11,346 nucleotides of DNA from CAYONQ01 sp964405375 (lineage in GTDB: Bacteria; Planctomycetota; Phycisphaerae; Sedimentisphaerales; Anaerobacaceae). The stretch spans positions 1-11,346 of the forward strand of contig CAYONQ010000083.1 of the NCBI GenBank assembly GCA_964405375.1. The letters run 5' to 3'. A program made the position numbers and the translations under genes. The notes beneath the pieces were generated by a model that was not told the origin of the DNA, did no database searches, and saw only the letters and a list, made by a program, of their open reading frames with translations. Below, piece after piece: positions 6,974 to 11,346 of this stretch; the first letter of the stretch is position 1; each line of letters opens with the position of its first letter.

Positions 6974-7536
6974 GACTTTTTGCTAAAATGAACAACCGAG
7001 ACGCTGTGCTCAATCGGCCCACCGTCTTTGCCCGTCACTTCCTGTTTGTTCGGAAACAAACCGTGCCGCTTACCCAATAGTTGTAAACTTTCCGGCTTGT
7101 CCCATAATCGAAATGCTTTTCTTTTGCCGTACTTCGTGCTGACTTCCGTTACCTCTGAAACGGCCGCCATCTGTTTTCGGGTCAATTTGTTTGAGTCCCT
7201 AAACGTGACCCCCTTCTTGCCAAAGGTCACATAATCAGCTATGTTGGAAAAGGCGATTTTCTCAAGCTCTGCTATTATCTCATCCGCCGTCCTCTGTGCG
7301 TTTTTGGTCGCCGTTTCCTTCAGGGAATCCAGGTATGCCTTGACGTGCGGCTTGGCTATTTCCCGTTGGGCTTCCTTCCTGGCGGTTTCCCCCCTGCATT
7401 TATAGCCGGCCAGCTCATAAGCTATCCGCTTATTCGGCTTCTCCATAGCGTGATAAATGTCGCAAAGCCGCTTCTGGCGTATAGTAAGAGAAGCCGCGGT
7501 GACTTTAGATTTTGTATGTTTCTTCGCCTTAGCCAT
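6970..7536 (-). CDS. terS: Terminase small subunit (Terminase_2 type)
   Basis: This 188-residue protein would bind the packaging site and hand DNA to the large subunit. Residues 17-75 match the Terminase_2 pattern: LTIRQKRLCDIYHAM, then RIAYELAGYKCRGETARKEA (a helix-turn-helix-like segment), and IAKPHVKAYLDSL. A helical middle (ADEIIAELEKIAFSNIADYV) would mediate oligomer formation. FRLWDKPESLQLLGKRHGLF near 142-161 is also typical of the family. The N-terminus is basic. Its ATG shares a base with the HNH stop (TAATG) and its stop overlaps the large subunit ATG, so the three are likely translated in series. Confidence 0.9.
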   Translation of the reverse strand: MAKAKKHTKSKVTAASLTIRQKRLCDIYHAMEKPNKRIAYELAGYKCRGETARKEAQREIAKPHVKAYLDSLKETATKNAQRTADEIIAELEKIAFSNIADYVTFGKKGVTFRDSNKLTRKQMAAVSEVTEVSTKYGKRKAFRLWDKPESLQLLGKRHGLFPNKQEVTGKDGGPIEHSVSVVHFSKKS

Positions 7537-7982
7537 TATCCGGCCATCCTTTGTATTTCAGCTTTCTTGTGCGGGTAGAGTCTGCCGTAAAGAACCAACG
7601 CCAATCGCGCCAGAATAGACAGCCGTGCCCAGCCAGTGTGAGCAGCCGCGTGGCAGAACATACAGAGGCATTTGCCGTTATCCGGGTCATACCTCTTTTC
7701 AGGGCATACGGCCACAGGGTCGATGTGATGGGCTTCAAGCAGCTTCCTATCGAGCTCGCCACACTGCTCGCAGACCCATCCCGCACGAATCTTCACGTCA
7801 GTTGACCATCGAATGTCCTTGTTGGTGTGATAGTCCTCTATGAATTTTAACGCTTCGTCCCTTGTTTCGGCCTTGTCCAGAATTACCCACCCCTTTCCAT
7901 TTCTGGCCAGAACGTAAAACCAGCCCCATATCCGCTTGATCCTCACTTTAATCCTCGGTGCTATTTTCTTGTAGTTAGCCAT
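7536..7982 (-). CDS. HNH endonuclease next to the terminase genes
   Basis: This 148-residue protein has an N-terminal alpha/beta segment (WGWFYVLARNGKGWVI, about 19-34, then a helix EALKFIEDYH). An HNH nuclease core follows: C71-C74, LEAHHIDP with H85/H86, C107-C110, and H111/H115. The two Cys pairs should bind a structural zinc. HNH proteins beside terminase genes are known to take part in DNA packaging and terminus cutting in cos phages, so that is the likely role. The ATG at 7982 has GGGGAG 11 nt upstream, but that site lies inside a terminator-like hairpin. A GTG at codon 13 with GAGG upstream is an alternative start. It overlaps the small terminase start by one base. Confidence 0.88.
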   Translation of the reverse strand: MANYKKIAPRIKVRIKRIWGWFYVLARNGKGWVILDKAETRDEALKFIEDYHTNKDIRWSTDVKIRAGWVCEQCGELDRKLLEAHHIDPVAVCPEKRYDPDNGKCLCMFCHAAAHTGWARLSILARLALVLYGRLYPHKKAEIQRMAG

Positions 7983-8018
7983 AAATAAAAAAACTCCCCT
8001 GGTTACAAAAGGGGAGCT
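7983..8018 (-). terminator. Terminator-like hairpin overlapping the HNH ribosome binding site
   Basis: On the minus strand AGCTCCCC pairs with GGGGAGTT (8 bp with one G-U) around an 11-nt loop, and is followed at once by seven T. The 3' arm GGGGAG is also the only ribosome binding site candidate for the HNH gene, whose ATG is at 7982. It lies 28 nt after the stop of the upstream small gene. It may terminate the upstream operon, hide the HNH start on read-through RNA, or both. Confidence 0.75.
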
Positions 8019-8046
8019 ATCTTTATGGTGGAAGGTAAGCTCTGTT

Positions 8047-8262
8047 TTAGAGTCTTATTGTGCTGGTATCCGGCGCGGCGCCAAGGCACAATGTGCCATA
8101 CTGAACCTCGCCATCGTGTACCTGGATTAAAACAGCTAATTTGGCATAAGGATTCCTCTTTGCCTGGATTCGCAGATTTGTAATGAATCTCGTCTCATCT
8201 TCAGTCAATATTATACTCGCAACCCTCTCCGGTGTCAAGTTATTTCCTTCGGGGTCAGGCAT
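8047..8262 (-). CDS. Small unknown protein (71 residues)
   Basis: This protein begins MPDPEGNNLTPERVASIIL and continues with ITNLRIQAKRNPYAKLAVLIQVHDGEVQYGTL, which predicts a helix followed by two strands. There are no recognised motifs, signal or membrane segment. Its ATG overlaps the end of the upstream gene by 8 nt, consistent with coupled translation. It is the last gene before the terminator-like hairpin at 7983-8018. No function is assigned. Confidence 0.65.
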   Translation of the reverse strand: MPDPEGNNLTPERVASIILTEDETRFITNLRIQAKRNPYAKLAVLIQVHDGEVQYGTLCLGAAPDTSTIRL

Positions 8263-8434
8263 TTTCTATTATCTCCACCAACTTTTCCGCAGCTTCTTCG
8301 TTGGTGATTTCTCCCGCAAGATATTCCAATTGAACACTACCTATGCGATTCAATGGCCTAACCCTTGCGAGTTCCATATCGACAATCCCAAGGGGTCTGT
8401 CTGATAATCTTTTATTTCCTGCTTCATTCGCCAT
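8255..8434 (-). CDS. Small unknown protein (59 residues)
   Basis: It starts MANEAGNKRLSDRP and ends with EYLAGEITNEEAAEKLVEIIENA, an acidic amphipathic helix that could mediate dimerisation. I prefer the ATG at 8434 over a TTG six codons upstream. The ribosome binding site (AGGGCAG) is weak. It overlaps the next gene by 8 nt. No known family was recognised, and its job cannot be inferred beyond membership of the same operon. Confidence 0.6.
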   Translation of the reverse strand: MANEAGNKRLSDRPLGIVDMELARVRPLNRIGSVQLEYLAGEITNEEAAEKLVEIIENA

Positions 8435-8470
8435 ATCTGCCCTGTTATACAATCAAATCGGCAGAAACTG

Positions 8471-8863
8471 TCAATAAATCCCCTTTTTTTCTTCGGGGTC
8501 AGTCTCAATTATCTGCACACCACCCCAAACGCCATATTCCGGTTTTTCACAATGTATTGGCGGCCTGCGCTGTCTCTCCAACCAGCGATTATGCCTTATG
8601 AGCCAGCGTTCGTGCTTGTATTTGTCCCTTGCTATCATTACTTTCAAGGCAGAGTGTTGTTTGGGGTGGATAAAAATATAATAAGTTGTGGGCGAATCCC
8701 TCAGCCTTTTTCTTACGATTTCTTGAATCATAGCAACAGTAAATTCCTCACCTGATATGGTGGGGTCAACCCCCACTGGCGGAACTGCTTTAACCGCCCC
8801 CAGCACAGCCCCGGGTGCTGCTATCGTCAAACCAACGGCTTTTAAGAATGCTCTACGGTTCAT
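8471..8863 (-). CDS. Tat-signal protein with a capsid-like C-terminal half
   Basis: This 130-residue protein starts with a textbook twin-arginine signal: NRRAFLK at 2-8, a moderately hydrophobic run GLTIAAPGAVLGAV, and a possible cleavage site near 23-27. The mature part has a helix (EEFTVAMIQEIVRKRLRD) then TTYYIFIHPKQHSALKV (59-74), a very basic segment (KYKHERWLIRHNRWLERQRR) and YGVWGGVQIIETD (110-122). The YYI-FIHP-Q--AL and GVW-GV blocks resemble positions 256-270 and 297-302 of the capsid protein in this window. There is no strong ribosome binding site. Its ATG lies inside the end of the 34-residue gene, so translation is probably coupled. The function is unknown. A folded protein exported by Tat is what the signal predicts, which is unusual for a phage. 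Confidence 0.8.
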   Translation of the reverse strand: MNRRAFLKAVGLTIAAPGAVLGAVKAVPPVGVDPTISGEEFTVAMIQEIVRKRLRDSPTTYYIFIHPKQHSALKVMIARDKYKHERWLIRHNRWLERQRRPPIHCEKPEYGVWGGVQIIETDPEEKKGIY

Positions 8864-8957
8864 ATTTTGCGTTAGCTATCCCAAGCAGAGTTCCCACAAT
8901 GCCACAAGCAAAACCACTCACAAAAATTAACCAATCAGGTACTAACCAATTATCCAT
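8853..8957 (-). CDS. 34-residue single-span membrane protein
   Basis: An ATG at 8957 with AAAGGAG 10 nt upstream opens a frame encoding MDNWLVPDWLIFVSG, then FACGIVGTLLGIANAKYEP and a TAG stop. Residues 8-29 form one hydrophobic span with small residues (G15, G19, G22, G26) suited to helix packing. The stop falls 11 nt inside the Tat-signal gene, in a different frame, giving tight coupling. A promoter lies directly upstream. A lysis or membrane-anchor role is possible, but nothing proves it. Confidence comes from the ribosome binding site, coupling and promoter. Confidence 0.7.
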   Translation of the reverse strand: MDNWLVPDWLIFVSGFACGIVGTLLGIANAKYEP

Positions 8958-8992
8958 TATTTCAGACTCCTTTCTTACTTATCGGCTACTCT

Positions 8993-9022
8993 AAATTACA
9001 CAATCCCCCTAAGTTATGTCAA
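8993..9022 (-). promoter_or_regulatory. Sigma70-like promoter for the small membrane/Tat cassette
   Basis: On the minus strand there is a perfect -35 TTGACA (9022-9017), an 18-nt spacer and a -10-like TAATTT (8998-8993). The predicted start near 8986 leaves about 28 nt of leader with AAAGGAG before the ATG at 8957. The -35 lies in the loop of the 9-bp dyad at 9005-9046. Confidence 0.6.
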
Positions 9023-9046
9023 GATAAATATGGGGGGCTTAGGGGG
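9005..9046. promoter_or_regulatory. Inverted repeat around the -35 box (operator candidate)
   Basis: ccccctaag at 9005-9013 is mirrored by cttaggggg at 9038-9046 with a 24-nt spacer. The arms flank the TTGACA of the promoter at 8993-9022. The plus strand continues into further G runs (9031-9054), which could fold into a G-quadruplex. A dyad in this position is a natural operator; no regulator gene is visible here. Confidence 0.5.
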
Positions 9047-9055
9047 GGACGGGGT

Positions 9056-9148
9056 TTACAGGAACACAATCCCCTCAATATCCGGGCGTGGTATGGAGAA
9101 CTCGCCTGTGCCGGTCCTGAAATCATTCGCTCGTTGTTCGGCCTTCTC
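9056..9148 (-). other. Out-of-frame continuation of the zinc-finger/coiled-coil gene
   Basis: In the +1 frame relative to the upstream gene, this stretch encodes EKAEQRANDFRTGTGEFSIP followed by RPDIEGIVFL and TAA. It has no start codon of its own and a protein-like composition, and it continues the upstream heptad-like charge pattern. It is best explained as the true C-terminus separated by one extra A, through mutation, assembly error or programmed frameshifting. Confidence 0.5.
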
Positions 9149-9356
9149 TTTTTAGTTCAGCCATATCATTCACAGCTTCTATGTACCTTTTTTTCCAGTG
9201 TGAATTTTCTTTTATAAGCATTCGGTTCATTTTTGTACATTTATCAACATTCGTTCTCATTTGTTTATTTTCGGCTTGGATTGCATCTCTTTCTTCCATC
9301 ATACAGACTGGACACATTGGGGCGTATGCGTTTTTGTGTTTTTCGCACAAACTCAT
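9123..9356 (-). CDS. Small zinc-finger/coiled-coil protein, probably frameshifted at its end
   Basis: This 77-residue frame starts at an ATG with AAAGGAG 7-8 nt upstream. Residues 4-18 hold C4, H7, C15 and C18 (CEKH then CPVC), a small zinc-binding site. Residues 20-70 are a charged helix (ERDAIQAENKQMRTNVDKC, WKKRYIEAVNDMAELK), likely coiled coil. As read it ends REGRTTSE. Skipping one A in the A5 run at 9149-9153 instead continues the helix as ELKEKAEQRANDFRTG and ends at 9056, giving about 98 residues. I think the longer product is the ancestral one. The function is unknown. Confidence 0.7.
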   Translation of the reverse strand: MSLCEKHKNAYAPMCPVCMMEERDAIQAENKQMRTNVDKCTKMNRMLIKENSHWKKRYIEAVNDMAELKREGRTTSE

Positions 9357-9368
9357 CTCAATCTCCTT

Positions 9369-9407
9369 TCAGAGGACTTTCTCAAGCTCTTTTGCTAAAT
9401 CTTCTAC
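9369..9407 (-). CDS. C-terminal end of a gene cut by the sequence gap
   Basis: The frame entering from the N run reads VEDLAKELEKVL and stops with TGA, 12 nt before the next ATG and just before its ribosome binding site. This is a normal charged helical C-terminus. The rest of the gene lies in the unresolved gap. Confidence 0.5.
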   Translation of the reverse strand, partial: VEDLAKELEKVL

Positions 9408-9507
9408 NNNNNNNNNNNNNNNNNNNNNNNNNNNNNNNNNNNNNNNNNNNNNNNNNNNNNNNNNNNNNNNNNNNNNNNNNNNNNNNNNNNNNNNNNNNNN
9501 NNNNNNN
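9408..9507. other. Assembly gap (100 N)
   Basis: Exactly 100 unresolved bases, the customary placeholder for a scaffold join of unknown size. At least one gene ends downstream of it, and another may begin at 9508-9526, where ATGAGAAGG precedes the N run on the minus strand. Order and distance across it are not certain. Confidence 0.95.
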
Positions 9508-9526
9508 TCCTTCTCATTACTTCTTC

Positions 9527-9850
9527 TCATATCGTCTCCCCCTGGATTGCATTATCAAGTGCTTTGATAAAAGCGTCTTCGTTCGCAAGCGTTCCCGCCG
9601 CAATAGCTCCGCCAAAGGGGTTAAACAGGCCGGCCGGCCAACCATTGAATTTGACATAACAACCAAAAGGTTCGACTTCGATTCCGTCCTTTGTTTTTGT
9701 TGGTGTTTCGTGCCCGTTGACAGCGATAAACCAATGCGAATCAATTTGGTATTCCCAACAGTCATCACGTTGATTTAGATTTGCCACGCCTAATAGACAA
9801 GCTAAATCAGCAATTTTCGCAAAAACTGTACATACTTGCTTAGTTGGCAT
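9527..9850 (-). CDS. Conserved hypothetical phage protein (107 residues)
   Basis: It starts MPTKQVCTVFAKIADLACLL after a GGAAAGGA ribosome binding site. The core reads DCWEYQIDSHWFIAVNGH, VEPFGCYVKFNGWPAGLFNPFGG and ANEDAFIKALDNAI. These aromatic and Gly-rich strands look like a small globular family that I recall from phage and prophage genomes without any assigned role. It has no membrane or signal segment. It lies 24 nt after the gene above it, in an operon of small accessory genes downstream of the replication gene. Confidence 0.75.
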   Translation of the reverse strand: MPTKQVCTVFAKIADLACLLGVANLNQRDDCWEYQIDSHWFIAVNGHETPTKTKDGIEVEPFGCYVKFNGWPAGLFNPFGGAIAAGTLANEDAFIKALDNAIQGETI

Positions 9851-9874
9851 CTGTCAGTTCCTTTCCAACTTTGC

Positions 9875-10165
9875 TCAAATTGCATAAGGTTCGCCGCCGT
9901 TATAACTAAATTTGATGTCTTTGCTATAAGACACCTCCGGGTCGCCATCTGGGTCGATAGAAACACTTAATCCACCGGTTGACATAGTTGACCCTTCAAC
10001 TACATCTCGCCACAGGTCTGTTATTCGTTTAGCTATTTGCTTTGGTGAGGGCATATAATGAACGTCTTTAGAATCTGCCCATCTATGGTTCATAAACACA
10101 AAAATATAATGTAGATTCTCGCTGATTGATTTTACCCATTTTTTGTTTAATTCGTTTTTGCTCAT
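9875..10165 (-). CDS. Hypothetical protein (96 residues)
   Basis: The ATG at 10165 has AAGGAG upstream, partly inside the stop region of the replication gene. The first half (NKKWVKSISENLHYIFVFMN, then PSPKQIAKRITDLWRDVVEG) predicts helices. The second half (GGLSVSIDPDGDPEVSYSKD) predicts strands rich in Asp and Ser. The family is not recognised. Its close spacing (4 nt) to the replication gene suggests cotranscription. Confidence 0.7.
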   Translation of the reverse strand: MSKNELNKKWVKSISENLHYIFVFMNHRWADSKDVHYMPSPKQIAKRITDLWRDVVEGSTMSTGGLSVSIDPDGDPEVSYSKDIKFSYNGGEPYAI

Positions 10166-10169
10166 TTTG

Positions 10170-11042
10170 TCAGCTCCTTAACCCTTCGAGTAATTTTTGT
10201 TTACGGGCTTGGAATTGCTTTTCGGTCAGTGGCTTGGCCCTTTTCTGGCAGCTTGGGCAGGTTTTGTGAATAGGTGGGTATCTCATCCCACATTCTTGGC
10301 ATTGAAGCCAAGAATCCCTGTCTTTTATTTCTTTTTTTAATTGAGAAGAAAGAAAATCCTTTTTTTTCCTTTCTTTAATGTATTTTATAGTCCCCTCAAT
10401 AGGGGATATTTTTTTCACCTCTATAAGGGATAGTTTACTCACCTGTTCAGGGGATAGGTCGAGGTTGAATGGTCCCCCAAACAGGGGATGGTTCAATTCG
10501 TCCCAGAATTTATTATAAAGGTCTTGTCCGTTCTTAAATTTGGTATATTTCAACCAAATGTGTACCCTATCGTGGCCTAAACGACATAAAAGAACTTTAT
10601 TTTGCTTTGCGTCAGAACCACCCCATTCTTTTGGTAAAATATGGTGCCGTTGTAGATTATTTTGCCCTTTACAAATAGCACATCTTTTGCTTGCCAATAT
10701 AGCAGGGTCGGCTTTTGAGTAGTTGATTTGTGTTGCTTTCCGCCAAACATCATAATCTTTTTGAAATGAGATAATAAACCCTTTTCTCTTACGTTCAATA
10801 ATAATCAATAGCTTAAATTCTAACTTTTTGAGAAGAACGCTCACCTTTTTAGTTGGGAGATTTGTCAGGTTGCTCAATGTAGTTAAACTGATGCGTGCTG
10901 ATTTTTTGTTCCAACCATAAGTCAGGCGGATTATTGACCAAAGTATGCGATTTTCATATGCACTCAAGTTGATTTTAACTATATTCTCCAGTATTTCATT
11001 TGCAACTTTTGTATATCCCTTTTCGAGCTGTGGTTTAGCCAT
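10170..11042 (-). CDS. Replication initiator-like protein: O-type N-terminus, HNH and zinc ribbon
   Basis: This 290-residue protein starts with the phage replication protein O N-terminal pattern at about 8-80: KGYTKVANEILENI, AYENRILWSIIRLTYGWNKK, and ISLTTLSNLTNL leading into a winged helix (VSVLLKKLE). Residues 121-161 are an HNH nuclease core: C121, C124, H133/H134, N148, C153, H157, H161. Residues 248-265 form a zinc ribbon (C248, C251, C262, C265). The segment 185-217 is encoded by origin-like iterons, and 217-241 by an AT-rich tract. In lambda-type O proteins the N-terminus binds the iterons and the C-terminus recruits the helicase loader; here an HNH domain stands in place of the usual C-terminal part. 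The ATG has only a weak ribosome binding site and overlaps a 17-codon frame, so coupling is likely. An alternative reading is an HNH-bearing transcription regulator. Confidence 0.8.
   Translation of the reverse strand: MAKPQLEKGYTKVANEILENIVKINLSAYENRILWSIIRLTYGWNKKSARISLTTLSNLTNLPTKKVSVLLKKLEFKLLIIIERKRKGFIISFQKDYDVWRKATQINYSKADPAILASKRCAICKGQNNLQRHHILPKEWGGSDAKQNKVLLCRLGHDRVHIWLKYTKFKNGQDLYNKFWDELNHPLFGGPFNLDLSPEQVSKLSLIEVKKISPIEGTIKYIKERKKKDFLSSQLKKEIKDRDSWLQCQECGMRYPPIHKTCPSCQKRAKPLTEKQFQARKQKLLEGLRS
10321..10391. other. AT-rich tract next to the iterons (DNA unwinding element candidate)
   Basis: About 81% A+T, with strong strand asymmetry (T and C runs on the plus strand, A and G on the minus strand). 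It abuts the last iteron on the downstream side in the gene sense, as the unwinding region does in lambda. It encodes a Lys-rich helix (KYIKERKKKDFLSSQLKKE). Confidence 0.6.
10392..10490. repeat. Four 17-bp iterons inside the replication gene (origin candidate)
   Basis: On the plus strand the copies are CCCCTCAATAGGGGATA (10392), CACCTCTATAAGGGATA (10416), CACCTGTTCAGGGGATA (10440) and CCCCCAAACAGGGGATG (10474). The spacings are 24, 24 and 34 nt. Each is an imperfect inverted repeat (CCCCT...AGGGG, CCTG..CAGG). Coding in the gene gives an 8-residue repeat (LSPEQVSK, LSLIEVKK, ISPIEGTI). Number, length, dyad character and place match a lambda-type origin. Confidence 0.75.
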
Positions 11043-11088
11043 AATCTGTAACCGCCCATTCGTAAAAAGGCGTAAATCTTTCGGGCAT
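11035..11088 (-). CDS. 17-residue bridging reading frame (possible coupling peptide)
   Basis: The 70-residue gene ends TAATG, and this ATG starts a frame encoding MPERFTPFYEWAVTDYG. Its stop overlaps the replication gene ATG by 8 nt (ATGGCTAA). The replication gene lacks a clear ribosome binding site, so this frame may carry ribosomes to it. Both junctions are exact, but such a short frame can arise by chance. Confidence 0.4.
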   Translation of the reverse strand: MPERFTPFYEWAVTDYG

Positions 11089-11300
11089 TATTTCATCGTG
11101 CTCGTTACTGCTTGAATGGTTACTATCACTTCTTCTTCGTAGTCAATCCAATCATCGAGCTGCTCTTTTTGGGTGGTTGAAAAAGTGAGTTTGTCGAATT
11201 TGAGTTTAAGACCATCCTTGAGCCGCTCATAGCTTTTGACTTTAGCTTTGGCAGCAATTTTGGGAAACATTTCCGGTTCTGGCTTTTCGTCCTTTGCCAT
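11088..11300 (-). CDS. Hypothetical protein (70 residues)
   Basis: It starts MAKDEKPEPEMFPKIAAKAK after an AAAGGAGTCTGAA leader identical over 14 nt to that of the 34-residue membrane protein gene. The body (VKSYERLKDGLKLKFDKLTF, then KEQLDDWIDYEEEVIVTIQ) predicts a strand-helix-strand fold with a charged surface. It resembles small early phage proteins of unknown function that accompany replication genes. Its stop is coupled to the 17-residue frame. Confidence 0.7.
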   Translation of the reverse strand: MAKDEKPEPEMFPKIAAKAKVKSYERLKDGLKLKFDKLTFSTTQKEQLDDWIDYEEEVIVTIQAVTSTMK

Positions 11301-11314
11301 TGTTCAGACTCCTT

Positions 11315-11346
11315 TCAAATTCCGGGTAGTAATGCTTTCGGCATTT
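11315..11346 (-). CDS. Possible C-terminal end of an upstream gene (partial)
   Basis: In one minus-strand frame the edge reads MPKALLPGI and stops with TGA immediately before the AAAGGAG of the next gene, which is the common spacing in this window. Another frame (ending NLKGV) is also open to the edge, so the true frame is uncertain. Confidence 0.3.
   Translation of the reverse strand, partial: MPKALLPGI

Noticed and set aside
8444..8474. TTGACA with TATAAC on the minus strand resembling a promoter before the 59-residue gene.
   Set aside because: The spacer is 19 nt and transcription would start only a few bases before the ATG at 8434. The match also lies partly in the end of the Tat-signal gene.
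9019..9126. A 35-codon minus-strand frame beginning MISGPAQASS with an ATGA junction to the upstream gene.
   Set aside because: The composition is poor (Pro-rich, runs through the G/C dyad) and it overlaps the promoter. The alternative frame over the same bases gives a more protein-like sequence that continues the upstream helix.

Overview
The window looks like one arm of a tailed double-stranded DNA bacteriophage (Caudoviricetes) or prophage, probably a metagenomic scaffold because it holds a run of exactly 100 N at 9408-9507. Every gene I can support lies on the minus strand, so the map reads from right to left. The head and packaging set is an N4-gp56-type major capsid protein, a P22-type portal, and large and small terminase subunits beside an HNH nuclease. 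Host identity is not directly readable. Most ribosome binding sites are AGGAG-type, and one product carries a twin-arginine signal, so a bacterium with a Tat pathway is likely. No integrase, repressor, tRNA, CRISPR array or attachment site was found.

Layout in transcription order. (1) 11346-10170: the end of an unknown gene, a 70-residue protein, a 17-codon bridging reading frame, and a replication-initiator-like protein (phage O-type N-terminal domain, then HNH, then zinc ribbon). Inside the initiator gene are four 17-bp iterons followed by an AT-rich tract, arranged like the lambda origin inside gene O. (2) 10165-9056: small unknown genes around the N gap, the last with an apparent one-base frameshift. 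(3) 9046-8047: a promoter inside a C/G-run dyad, then a 34-residue membrane protein, a Tat-signal protein whose C-terminal half resembles part of the capsid protein, and two small unknowns. (4) 8018-7983: a terminator hairpin whose 3' arm is also the ribosome binding site of the next gene. (5) 7982-5066: HNH nuclease, small and large terminase, and three tiny overlapping genes, two of which share a VCG-PV motif. (6) 5069-2929: portal and a small Cys-rich protein. (7) 2894-2712: a second hairpin terminator and a leader with three 29-nt repeats. (8) 2711-1: scaffold-like protein, major capsid protein, and a truncated gene for a probable virion protein with a secretory signal peptide.

Functionally, the right end would start replication from an origin embedded in the initiator gene. 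The centre holds a small exported or membrane cassette, and the left half builds the procapsid (scaffold, capsid, portal) and fills it with DNA (terminase plus HNH). Many junctions are TAATG or ATGA overlaps, which points to translational coupling. The two hairpins probably set the ratio between packaging, portal and capsid products. Stretches of more than 300 bases without a gene do not occur; the longest gene-poor stretch is 2712-2928, which holds the terminator and the repeats.
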